Source of the DNA: Sphingomonas sp. IW22
GTDB lineage: Bacteria; Pseudomonadota; Alphaproteobacteria; Sphingomonadales; Sphingomonadaceae
Reading direction: 5' to 3'
DNA: 64,000 nt
NCBI RefSeq assembly: GCF_041321155.1
Contig: NZ_JBGGWB010000001.1
Span: 248,001-312,000 of the forward strand
The translations under genes were made by a program, and so were the position numbers. Within the stretch, counting starts at the first letter, position 1; the number at the start of each line of letters is the position of its first letter. The notes beneath the pieces were generated by a model. It was given only the letters and a program-made list of their open reading frames with translations, was not told the origin of the DNA and searched no databases. Shown here one piece after another: positions 9,694 through 16,802 of the stretch.

Positions 9694-9696
9694 TTT
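9677..9696. repeat. attL: left 20-bp direct repeat (tRNA 3' end)
   Basis: TCCTCTTCTGGGCACCATTT, covering part of the T-stem, the 3' acceptor strand, CCA and three further T. An identical copy is at 16502-16521. Confidence 0.9.
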
Positions 9697-9783
9697 GCAC
9701 TAAGGGCTTGAAAACCCTTAGAAATGGCGGAAAACCAAGGCTTTTTACAAGCGTCTAGTACAAAGGTACGAGGACGAAAGCCT

Positions 9784-11331
9784 ATGTGTTCCTACCTCCA
9801 TAGAGCGCCCAATGGCGTCTATTATTTCCGCATGGGTATCCCTGCGGACTTGCGGCCCTTCATGGCTGGCAAGCGTGAGATTAAGCGATCCCTCGGTCTG
9901 AAAGACAGGGAAGCCGCTAAAGCCCTCATCCCCGATATGACCAAGACGGCTCATGCTCTGCTCAAGCAAGCTGAGCGGAATAAGGCCGCTGCAAAGCCTA
10001 TCCATGCCATGCCGCCTAAGCCTGCATCCCAGATCGAACGGGAGCGGAAGCAATGGGAAGCTGACCAGCTACAGGCTGAGCTTGTGGCCGATGACCTGTT
10101 CGCATCTGACAGCGAGATAGAGCGCCTAGAGCCCGTCATGGACGCATTGGCAGCGGGTATAGAGACTGACGCCTCCCCGGCTGACGTGGCTAGGGCTGGC
10201 AAGCTGCTAGTCGGGCATGAGCGGGAGAATGCCGGGGCGCTGATCGCGTCCATGCAAGCTCGCTACGGCAAGGATGCCCGCGCATCGGAAAGTCAAAATC
10301 AAGCCGTTGAGTACAGCCCCGACGCCAGCGGGACGGGCAAAGGCATCTATCTTGATACAGATATCCTCAACGGGTGGGCCGCTGAGCGTAAGCCGTCGCC
10401 CCGTGGCAAGGATGCCTACTGGCGGGATGCCAAGCTGTTCAATTCCATGATGGGCCGAAAGTCCGTCGAGCTAATCACCAAGGCCGATGTGATGGCCTAC
10501 AAGCGCAAGCTGATAGCGGACCCTAACCGTTCTCAGGTCAATGTGCGGGATCGGCTGGCATACCTGCGAACCCTGTTAGAGTGGGCGGCGCAAGAGGATA
10601 TCGTCCCCGTCAATGTAGCCCGTGACGTTAAGATGGCTGTGACTGAGCGGGGAGAGAAGCGGAAAGACTTCACCGTTGATGACCTCAACGCCCTGTTTGC
10701 TGGCCCGGTTCATGCCAAGGGCGAACGGCCCAAGGGTGGCTATGGTGAGGCTGTCTATTGGCTTCCCCTAATAGCTCTATTCATGGGAGCGCGCCGGGAA
10801 GAGATAGGCCAACTACGGGTGCAGGACGTGAAGCAAGTTGCCTACATGGACGATGACGATAAGCGGCAAGAGGTGTGGTGTATCGACATTACAGATACGC
10901 CGGATGATGATGCCTTGCCTAATCAGATTAAGAATGAGGCGAGCAATAGGCTTGTTCCGCTGCATCCCAAGCTAATCGAGCTAGGGTTCATCGACTATGT
11001 GACCAAGCTGCCAGATCAGGCGGGCCGCGTATTTCCCGGCTTGAAGGCTGTAGGCATTGGCATGAAGCTAACTGACAAGGTTGGCCAGTGGTTTAGCCGG
11101 TATAAGCAAGAGTGCGGGATTGAGGATAAGGCTAAGGTATTCCATTCCTTCCGCCATACATGGAAAACCCATGCCGTGGATGCCGGTATCCCTGAGCGGG
11201 TATGCCGACAGTTCCAAGGGCATGAAGGTAGGGACGCTGCGGACAAGTACGGGGCCGCTCCATCTATGCGGGTAATGGTAGCGGCCATTGCATCTTATCG
11301 GGTGCCGGGGCTGGTCATTCCCAAGCCTTGA
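9784..11331 (+). CDS. Tyrosine recombinase / integrase of the element
   Basis: Phage-type integrase that would catalyse insertion at and excision from tRNA-Leu. With the ATG at 9784 it has 515 residues. The N-terminal MCSYLHRAPNGVYYFRMGIP is the usual start of this DUF6538-like integrase group, a core-binding domain spans about 180-290, and the catalytic domain carries Arg337 (GARREEIGQL), His454-x-x-Arg457 (HSFRHTW), His480 (QGHEG) and the nucleophile Tyr489 (DKYG). The set appears complete. An in-frame ATG at 9724 would add 20 residues, but it lacks a ribosome site, whereas 9784 has GAGGA nine bases before it. It lies about 90 bp inside attL, convergent with the four-gene operon. Confidence 0.93.
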   Translation: MCSYLHRAPNGVYYFRMGIPADLRPFMAGKREIKRSLGLKDREAAKALIPDMTKTAHALLKQAERNKAAAKPIHAMPPKPASQIERERKQWEADQLQAELVADDLFASDSEIERLEPVMDALAAGIETDASPADVARAGKLLVGHERENAGALIASMQARYGKDARASESQNQAVEYSPDASGTGKGIYLDTDILNGWAAERKPSPRGKDAYWRDAKLFNSMMGRKSVELITKADVMAYKRKLIADPNRSQVNVRDRLAYLRTLLEWAAQEDIVPVNVARDVKMAVTERGEKRKDFTVDDLNALFAGPVHAKGERPKGGYGEAVYWLPLIALFMGARREEIGQLRVQDVKQVAYMDDDDKRQEVWCIDITDTPDDDALPNQIKNEASNRLVPLHPKLIELGFIDYVTKLPDQAGRVFPGLKAVGIGMKLTDKVGQWFSRYKQECGIEDKAKVFHSFRHTWKTHAVDAGIPERVCRQFQGHEGRDAADKYGAAPSMRVMVAAIASYRVPGLVIPKP

Positions 11332-11343
11332 GCAAACCGGACA

Positions 11344-11410
11344 TACAGATACCCGAAATCGCCCGTATCAGCCCCGTGGGGAGTCAATCGGATGCGGTCG
11401 GGTATCTGTA
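11344..11410. repeat. 13-bp perfect inverted repeat between convergent genes
   Basis: TACAGATACCCGA at 11344-11356 and its exact complement TCGGGTATCTGTA at 11398-11410, with a 41-bp spacer. It sits in the 125-bp gap between the 3' ends of the integrase and the 278-residue gene. No T-run follows either arm, so it is not a classical intrinsic terminator; it could still stop convergent transcription or bind a protein. Confidence 0.6.
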
Positions 11411-11456
11411 GGCCGGGATGAGCTATCGCCTCTCAGCGACTCTCCTAGGCAGGATT

Positions 11457-12293
11457 TCAGGCGTTCGGGCCAAGCGGGACGCCAGCCTCTCGGCGGGCAG
11501 CTTCCCCTGTCGGGGCAACGCGGATGCCGCCGCCAGCGGCCTGCATATAGGCCACGTCACCAACCGGGGTGCCATGCGAGCGGCGGGCCGCGTCTCCGGT
11601 CTGAGCTATCCGAACGCCGGTAGCATCCTGAGCGCCTCGGTAGGGATCATAGCCGGTCACGCTCCGCCCCGTGGCAGGGCCGCTAGGGGCCTGCTGGACG
11701 AGGGTATAGCCGGTCGGCCCCATGACCCACTGAGGGCCGCTCTGCGGGGCCTGAGCGGCGGCAGCGGGAGCCTGAGGGGCATTGCCGGGAACGCCGTTGA
11801 AGCCGAACGAGCTTGCCACGGTCTGACCCGGTGGGATCGAGGCGGCATCAGGAACGTCAGGCGTATCGGCATAGGCTTCGCTAGTGCTGCAAAGAGCATC
11901 CTCGACAGTCCAATTAGCTGCATCAGCCTCGGTCACTTCGCCCTTGCTGATAGCCAAAGCCTTCGCATCCTCGAGGATCATGGGAGCGAGGCTATCCAAA
12001 TGGCTTTCGTCGCCGCTGTTGTTGTAGGCAGTAAGAGCCTTATCATACAGGGAAACGGTAGCGTCATCGCTGTTGTGGATCAAATCGACAGCAATGGTCA
12101 ACGTATCCCGCAAGGCTGGAACGCGAGCTGCGAAAGCATTTAGAGCCGTAGAGTACGCGGTATTAGCTGGGTGCCCCTTTGCAATCTCATCCTGGGCTTG
12201 CTTCTGTACAGCGCGGGGATTGTGCCCATGTACAGCAATCAGGGATAGAGCCGCCTTGACCTTAATGGCCTGACGGGGAGTTAGTGCGGTCAT
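11457..12293 (-). CDS. Unknown element protein with C-terminal tandem repeat (278 aa)
   Basis: No family recognised. Residues 1-150 look alpha-helical and soluble (MTALTPRQAIKVKAALSLIA...). Residues about 150-210 are Pro/Ala/Gln-rich and probably flexible. The C-terminus has two 20-residue repeats, GVRIAQTGDAARRSHGTPVG (about 226-245) and GIRVAPTGEAARREAGVPLG (about 256-275), identical at 12 positions. No signal peptide or membrane helix. Last gene of a four-gene operon, nine bases after the preceding stop. Its leader AAGGAAAACCAATGACC is nearly the same as that of the 170-residue gene upstream, suggesting matched translation. A long linker plus repeats is common in scaffold or surface-binding proteins, but no function is assigned. 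Confidence 0.7.
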   Translation of the reverse strand: MTALTPRQAIKVKAALSLIAVHGHNPRAVQKQAQDEIAKGHPANTAYSTALNAFAARVPALRDTLTIAVDLIHNSDDATVSLYDKALTAYNNSGDESHLDSLAPMILEDAKALAISKGEVTEADAANWTVEDALCSTSEAYADTPDVPDAASIPPGQTVASSFGFNGVPGNAPQAPAAAAQAPQSGPQWVMGPTGYTLVQQAPSGPATGRSVTGYDPYRGAQDATGVRIAQTGDAARRSHGTPVGDVAYMQAAGGGIRVAPTGEAARREAGVPLGPNA

Positions 12294-12302
12294 TGGTTTT
12301 CC

Positions 12303-12824
12303 TTAGGAATTGAGTGGCGGCACGTCGCCAATGGTGCGCTGCGGAGGGATTGAGCCTGAGCGGATGCAGGCAACGAGGAAGCGGAAGGCATCCTTGACGC
12401 GGCGAGTATCGAGGTAGGGACGGCCAGCGGCTTCCCAGAGGGCATGAACCTCGGCGGCCATACGGCGGGCTATGCCTCGGGCTTCCTCTGGCAGATCGTA
12501 GATTGCGGGAGTTACGCTGCGGTCCGATAGCTTGGGCCATCCGGCTTCCTGTTCCTCAGCCGCTCTTGTCAGGATGACGGAAAGGCTGGCAGCTTCACCG
12601 GGGAGGAAGGCGGCGGCTAGAGCATCATTCGCCCTGCCACTCATCAGCCATGCCGTGACAGCGCCCCATTCAACATGGGCCTTGGTGCCATCGGCATAGG
12701 GGCCTGCCCGTTGCAGTAGGTCATCAAGGCTACGTGGCTCTACATGCCACTTGGGTACATAGTCCGGGCGGGGAGGCTTAGGTGCCTCTCCCGTTCCCCA
12801 ATCATGCAGGCTCTCGCCAGCCAT
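12303..12824 (-). CDS. Unknown element protein (173 aa)
   Basis: Soluble 173-residue protein with no family I recognise. It starts MAGESLHDWGTGEAPKPPRP with a Pro-rich head, followed by mostly helical sequence with several Trp (PKWHVEPR, HVEWGAVTAWLMSGR, EAGWPKL) and ends QRTIGDVPPLNS. No membrane segment, Cys cluster or nucleotide-binding motif is evident. Its start codon overlaps the stop of the 170-residue gene (ATGA at 12821-12824), so translation is coupled. Third in the operon. Confidence 0.7.
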   Translation of the reverse strand: MAGESLHDWGTGEAPKPPRPDYVPKWHVEPRSLDDLLQRAGPYADGTKAHVEWGAVTAWLMSGRANDALAAAFLPGEAASLSVILTRAAEEQEAGWPKLSDRSVTPAIYDLPEEARGIARRMAAEVHALWEAAGRPYLDTRRVKDAFRFLVACIRSGSIPPQRTIGDVPPLNS

Positions 12825-13336
12825 CAGGCCGCGACCGTCCTACCCTTGAAGTAACCACGGGCTTTGCCTGCCAGATAGACGGACATAGCTTTGTGAGGTT
12901 CGCCCGGTGCCAGCGCCATGATCCGCGCGGGGATAGCTTCGGGCTTCACCGAAACGAGATAATCAAAGGCATCATTGGCGAGGGATGCAAAGCCATTGCA
13001 TTCATGCTGCTTAGGAACCGTCTTCTTAAGATCGCAATCCCAAGTGTCCTTCATGTAGCGGATGACAAAGCCAGTGCTGATAAGGTTGTCACCGGGCTTA
13101 CTATCGACGCGGATATCAGAGAACCCGCTTAGGCGCTTCTTGCGAGCTTCTATCTGTTCGTCAGCAAGTGCCGATGCAAGGCGTTCCTTGGCATCATTAA
13201 GGCTGGCGGTAAGCTCATTAGCCTTTTGAATAGCAGCCTCTCCAAAGATCGGAATAGCGGCGTTCACGTTAGCAATCTGAGCTTTGATCTTATCAATGTC
13301 ATCCGCAATCTCAGAGGAAGTATACTTGTTGGTCAT
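12824..13336 (-). CDS. Unknown element protein with N-terminal coiled coil (170 aa)
   Basis: The first ~75 residues (SSEIADDIDKIKAQIANVNA through KERLASALADEQIEARKKR) have heptad-like spacing and high charge, typical of a coiled coil. The rest is a compact domain with three Cys or aromatic landmarks (MKDTWDCDLKK, QHECNGFASLANDAFDYLVS) and a basic C-terminus (GKARGYFKGRTVAA). No family recognised. The codons are A/T-ending more often than in chromosomal genes. Second in the operon, 27 bases after the 87-residue gene; ribosome site AAGGAAAACCA. Confidence 0.7.
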   Translation of the reverse strand: MTNKYTSSEIADDIDKIKAQIANVNAAIPIFGEAAIQKANELTASLNDAKERLASALADEQIEARKKRLSGFSDIRVDSKPGDNLISTGFVIRYMKDTWDCDLKKTVPKQHECNGFASLANDAFDYLVSVKPEAIPARIMALAPGEPHKAMSVYLAGKARGYFKGRTVAA

Positions 13337-13363
13337 TGGTTTTCCTTGTTCTAATAGATGGAT

Positions 13364-13627
13364 TTAGATGCGGGGAGCAAAAGCGCCGATCTTCAGCTTT
13401 TCATCGCGGTAGGTACGGTTCGTCCCGCTATCGGCATCGGCGGCGGCCATCAGCTTGGCGATAGACGGACGGCCTGCGGGCTTGCGCTCGATATGCTTGG
13501 GCATAGGGATGCAGAGAACATCTAGGGCGAGACGAAAGCCGTTGATGATACGGCTATCGATACCATCAAGATGAGCAATAATCCGGGGATCACTAAGGCG
13601 GCTGGTATCAACAGACATAATCGTCAT
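13364..13627 (-). CDS. Unknown small element protein (87 aa), first of operon
   Basis: Starts MTIMSVDTSRLSDPRIIAHL with ATG at 13627, preceded by AAGGATATCCC; the open frame continues upstream to 13750 but without a ribosome site. The protein is helical with a basic middle (KHIERKPAGRPSIAKLM); GRPSIAKL resembles the minor-groove-contacting tail seen in resolvase or Hin-type helix-turn-helix proteins, though the length is short for that. As the promoter-proximal gene with basic character it could be the operon's regulator; this is inference. Confidence 0.6.
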   Translation of the reverse strand: MTIMSVDTSRLSDPRIIAHLDGIDSRIINGFRLALDVLCIPMPKHIERKPAGRPSIAKLMAAADADSGTNRTYRDEKLKIGAFAPRI

Positions 13628-14433
13628 GGGATATCCTTCATATTGTTGGAGGTTATTTGGCAAAACTTCAGACAGACCGCCCGCTTGCACGTAAGCAAAC
13701 AGGAACGGGTATATTACAGCTATGGAAGAGGTACGCCTGCTAGCTACCAACTAGGGCAATGCTATAGCTAGCCGGCTGGCAATTGCTCAGGCCGATGGGC
13801 GTCATTGGTTTGATGAGCAATGCGTATGTGGAGGATCATTCCTCAGGTAGGCTCAGGCTGACGTATAGCGATCACCTGAACAGGAAACAGGTAATAACTA
13901 ATCTGAGCCTGTCGGAAGAATGAGATTGTGTATGGCATCCACGGTATCAAGCCGTAGAGTACCAATGATCTATACTGATATAGTATGATCCTAGATTAGA
14001 TATATTGAAGCTGTATCCGGTCGCCCCCCCGTCCTTCCTCCTACAGATAGATATCCGTAAGCAAGGCGCTATGGAGGAGCAACTACAGCAGCATGATCCT
14101 GAGTTAGATTATACGTCGCTTGTATTGCCGGTGTCCGATACCCTGCATCGACTAATGATAGTCGGCACAGCCCGTCGCTCTTAAGCTAAGCCTTGCGGCT
14201 CTATGGTATCTACAGTCACGTACTGTCAGACGTGTTCCCGGCCTAAACGGGAACTGGCGGTGATGAATGGTGGCTATTGCAATACGGTCCCGAAATGCTC
14301 CGGGCTTTCCTCCCGTGTCTGAGGCGCGCCAGAATAAGCTCCGTACAGAGTCGCCTCGCCTATTCGGCTAGGTCGATACCCTGAGCCTCCCATATCGACT
14401 CCCACGGGCATCCTAGGCCGATTTAGCAGGGGT
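13628..14433. other. 806-bp gene-poor, A/T-rich segment of the element
   Basis: No reading frame over 60 codons on either strand that is not a shadow. It must hold the promoter of the four-gene operon at its left side. Visible features: an A/T-rich run around 13960-14010 (TAGATATATTGAAG), a 7-bp stem GTTCCCG/CGGGAAC at 14234-14254, and arms AGGCTCAG (13849) and CTGAGCCT (13903). A 36-codon frame from ATG 13813 to TGA 13921 is possible but unsupported. The composition would fit an origin, excision arms or regulatory RNA; none can be assigned. Confidence 0.5.
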
Positions 14434-15012
14434 TCACGTCGTCCGCTTCTCGACCCGTTGAATGGCAGCACGGGATACCCCGTACTCGGCAGCGAGCGCG
14501 CCAAGGGAAAGACCCTGTGACCGCTTCGACCGGATGGCCGCATGTTGCTCAGCGGTGAGCGCCGATGGCCTGCCAAGCGTCTTACCCTCAGCCTTCGCAC
14601 GGCTCAGACCGGCTTGGGTCCGCTCTACCAGCAAGTCCCGTTCAAACTCAGCAACGGCAGCGATAACGCCCATGGTCATCTTGCCAGCCGGGCTAGTCAG
14701 ATCGACGCCACCAAGGGCTAGGCAATGAACCTTCACCCCTTCCTTGGCGAGGCTATCGACCGTCGCCCGAACGTCCATGGCATTGCGGCCTAGCCGATCC
14801 AGCTTGGTCACGATCAGAATATCCCCGGCTTCCAGCTTATCGACCAGCTTGGCAAAGCCCTTGCGCTCCATGGCAGCAACGGACCCGGATACAGTCTCAG
14901 CTACGATACGCTTGGGATCGACCTTGAAGCCTGCGGCCTCAATCTCCCTGACCTGATTGTCGGTAGTCTGATCGGCAGTGCTGACACGGCAGTAAGCGAA
15001 GGTGCGAGCCAT
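14434..15012 (-). CDS. Serine recombinase (resolvase/invertase family)
   Basis: 192-residue small serine recombinase. The catalytic domain begins MARTFAYCRVSTADQ with nucleophile Ser11, followed by the TKLDRLGRN motif and the GKMTMGVIAAVAEFERDLLVER helix at the dimer interface. A C-terminal helix-turn-helix follows (GRPSALTAEQHAAIRSKR ... LAAEYGVSRAAIQRV). Length and order are those of Tn3-type resolvases and DNA invertases. The upstream 110 bp hold repeated GTATCGA motifs that could be its resolution site and operator. On the element it may resolve dimers, invert a segment or have been acquired separately. Confidence 0.92.
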   Translation of the reverse strand: MARTFAYCRVSTADQTTDNQVREIEAAGFKVDPKRIVAETVSGSVAAMERKGFAKLVDKLEAGDILIVTKLDRLGRNAMDVRATVDSLAKEGVKVHCLALGGVDLTSPAGKMTMGVIAAVAEFERDLLVERTQAGLSRAKAEGKTLGRPSALTAEQHAAIRSKRSQGLSLGALAAEYGVSRAAIQRVEKRTT

Positions 15013-15023
15013 TCCGGCCTCCT

Positions 15024-15106
15024 GTATCGAATAGGTGGCTCGCTATGTGCTGTGTATCGATACCCGTGTCAAGCTATGTTTCGATACATTGATCCAAGCT
15101 GTATCG
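15024..15106. promoter_or_regulatory. GTATCGA repeat cluster before resolvase gene (putative res site/operator)
   Basis: Four related motifs lie just upstream of the resolvase start: GTATCGA (15024-15030), the palindrome GTATCGATAC (15054-15063), TCGATAC (15081-15087) and GTATCG (15101-15106). Resolvases bind multiple inverted half-sites in the promoter of their own gene, so this fits a res-like site. The half-site consensus for this protein is unknown. Confidence 0.5.
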
Positions 15107-15128
15107 TAACCGGTCGATTTAGATGCAG

Positions 15129-15329
15129 CTACTTGAGCAAGCGAAGGCTAGCCCCTGAGCTATGCAGGGCATCACGCAATGCCTGAGCCTCAGCGATCCC
15201 CGTTCCCTCAGGCAGGTCGAGGATGACCGTCCTACCGTCCAAGCCGATATCATCGTACAGGTTCAGCAGCAGGAAGCATGGCTGGCCGACGTCCCGTTCC
15301 TTCACCTCAGCTACGTAATTGCGAGCCAT
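15129..15329 (-). CDS. Unknown small element protein (66 aa)
   Basis: Begins MARNYVAEVKERDVGQPCFL and contains LYDDIGLDGRTVILDLPEGT, an alternating hydrophobic pattern that suggests a small beta-rich fold, then a helical end (AQALRDALHSSGASLRLLK). No family recognised. ATG at 15329 has GGAGG six bases upstream; in-frame ATGs at 15341 and 15359 are less well placed. Same strand as the resolvase, with the repeat cluster between them. Confidence 0.55.
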   Translation of the reverse strand: MARNYVAEVKERDVGQPCFLLLNLYDDIGLDGRTVILDLPEGTGIAEAQALRDALHSSGASLRLLK

Positions 15330-15616
15330 TGCATCCTCCATCGTTAGGGCAGCGATCATGGCGATAGTGACACGCTACGCCGGGAAGGAGAACCGTGCGC
15401 GATAATGCAGGCCGCGCTAGGCGTGTCATATCCGTGGACCAGCTGGGCAGGGCATACGGGGTAAAAGGCGCTGGCTCTTATCCGAGTGACCCTCTCGCAA
15501 ATCTCTACCAAAAATAGGCCGTAAGCGGTTTGGCTATGCTTGCCGTGAGCGGTGAACTACTCTCTCCTATCAAAGGGGAAAAGGCAGGGGATTAGCTGCC
15601 TCGTTAGGGTCAGGGC

Positions 15617-16342
15617 ATGGCTAGAAGATACTTTGTAAGTGCAGGCGGCTTTATGCTTATGGTGGCAGGTTATGGCCGGGGAGCCATAGACCTCATCAAT
15701 TTACCCGGCGATATTTCGGACGCATGGAAGACGAGCATGAGCATCATAGGGTATGCTCCTTGGGTAATCGGCACTATTGGCGTAGCTGTCGCCGTTGGTG
15801 CGCTGATCTGGCCAAAGATTAGCCCGCTGAGAACTAGCACCGCAGCCGTTCAAGTTCCTGCCGTTAATCCTCCCGTCGAAGATAATAGACGCGTTGAGCA
15901 GGCAGTGGATGTGGCTACGCAAGAGCGCCTTGCTAAGTTAGATGCTCTGACTGCCCGGCTGCATGCGCAGGAGCAAGCTGAGGCTGACAGGGTGCGCGCA
16001 AGAGAGCGCAAGGAGGCGGCTATTGTAGCGCTGGATATGTCTGAGCGCATGACCATTCAGCCAAGAGGCAGCAAGATGGCGATGAGTAAAATCGGCATGA
16101 ACATGCAAGCCATACAGATGCTTCAAAATAGCTTGGCGAATATTGGCTATGACCATGAATTCACCGAAAAGCTCAAAGCCGATGTTGAAGCTGAGTATAA
16201 AGCCGATGCTCAGTATTTAGCCATGAACGAGAAGGATCACGATATATGGCCCGCTGCTACAGATAAGCGCCAGTACCTCATATTCTGCGAACAGCGGCGA
16301 CGTATGATCGAGCTTATCAAGGGCGTAGCCGGAAGGGCGTAG
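15617..16342 (+). CDS. Unknown membrane-anchored coiled-coil protein (241 aa)
   Basis: Two hydrophobic segments near the N-terminus (FVSAGGFMLMVAGYG, residues about 6-20, and APWVIGTIGVAVAVGALIW, about 47-65), then a Pro-rich linker, a charged helical stretch with heptad character (RVEQAVDVATQERLAKLDAL ... EQAEADRVRARERKEAA, about 92-140), and a helical domain to the end. Topology suggests an inner-membrane anchor with a long cytoplasmic part. The only plus-strand gene of the element besides the integrase, alone near the right end, in the position where islands often carry cargo. Family not recognised. Confidence 0.65.
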   Translation: MARRYFVSAGGFMLMVAGYGRGAIDLINLPGDISDAWKTSMSIIGYAPWVIGTIGVAVAVGALIWPKISPLRTSTAAVQVPAVNPPVEDNRRVEQAVDVATQERLAKLDALTARLHAQEQAEADRVRARERKEAAIVALDMSERMTIQPRGSKMAMSKIGMNMQAIQMLQNSLANIGYDHEFTEKLKADVEAEYKADAQYLAMNEKDHDIWPAATDKRQYLIFCEQRRRMIELIKGVAGRA

Positions 16343-16501
16343 CCGAAGGGGCGTAACGGGCCGCTGTAGCAGTTCGAGTCCCTAGCGCGGACTCACATCG
16401 GCTATGACCTTGCCTGAGCTAGTACAAAAGCCTAATACAACCGCCCCGACGCTGATTTAGAAAACCGCAGATTTCCGCCGTTTTTGGTGCCATTCGTAAA
16501 A
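16343..16501. other. Right-end non-coding region of the element
   Basis: No gene. It contains CTAGTACAAA at 16419-16428, also present near the left end at 9755-9764, in keeping with integrase arm-type sites, and GGTGCC facing GGCACC across the attR core (16485-16516). Confidence 0.4.
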
Positions 16502-16521
16502 TCCTCTTCTGGGCACCATTT
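16502..16521. repeat. attR: right 20-bp direct repeat
   Basis: Exact copy of the tRNA-Leu 3' segment at 9677-9696. It marks the right boundary of the integrated element. Confidence 0.88.
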
Positions 16522-16802
16522 TTCTTCAGGCTTTCAAAGGCCTTGGGAAGCAGCCAAAAACCGAAGGCTCTCAACTGGCGTAGAGTATCAAGGTACGCGA
16601 CTGGAGCCTTACGGTCGCGGCGCGGTAAAGCGCCTAAAGACGTTCCTGGCCCGTACGGATATAGCTGCGCACCCGTCGCTACCGCCCACGGTATCGGCGC
16701 ACTGTCCGATCAGGGTGGACGACCGCGTTCTTCCCGTCCGCGCGCCCTTCTCATCATTGCCGTGTGTGGGGCGGCGCACGCCGCTATCGCCGGGCGCGGC
16801 GA
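16522..16802. other. Probable footprint of an older related insertion
   Basis: The 75 bases after attR resemble the 75 bases after attL. Shared blocks include AAAACC(G)AAGGCT and GCGT..AGTA..AAGGTACG (right copy ending near 16596, left copy near 9770). This is the part of the element that precedes the integrase gene. Its presence outside attR suggests that another member of the same element family was once inserted here and largely lost. From about 16600 to the kdpE stop at 16803 no gene or family similarity is seen. Confidence 0.5.

Larger units (their letters stand above)
9677..16521. mobile_element. Integrative element in tRNA-Leu (~6.8 kb)
   Basis: Bounded by identical 20-bp copies of the tRNA-Leu 3' end. 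Inside, next to the left repeat, is a tyrosine recombinase gene reading away from the tRNA, the standard layout of tRNA-targeting islands. Other contents: a four-gene minus-strand operon of unknown function, a serine resolvase with an upstream repeat array, a small unknown gene, and a lone membrane-protein gene near the right end. Codon use differs visibly from the flanks (frequent ATA, CTA, AGG and TAT; many A/T-ending codons), and the 13.6-14.4 kb part is markedly A/T-richer than surrounding DNA. No phage structural, conjugation or replication gene is recognisable, so it is either a minimal self-excising island or a satellite dependent on a helper. Confidence 0.85.

Noticed and set aside
13813..13923. 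36-codon frame inside the A/T-rich island block
   Set aside because: No ribosome site or recognisable similarity; too short to support.
14274..14600. 108-codon minus-strand frame overlapping the resolvase 3' end
   Set aside because: Overlaps the resolvase in another frame and has low-complexity Arg/Ser/Gly composition.
16355..16420. GTTCGAGTCCC near the right end of the island as a possible second tRNA 3' end
   Set aside because: Only the T-loop consensus is present; no T-stem or acceptor pairing could be found.
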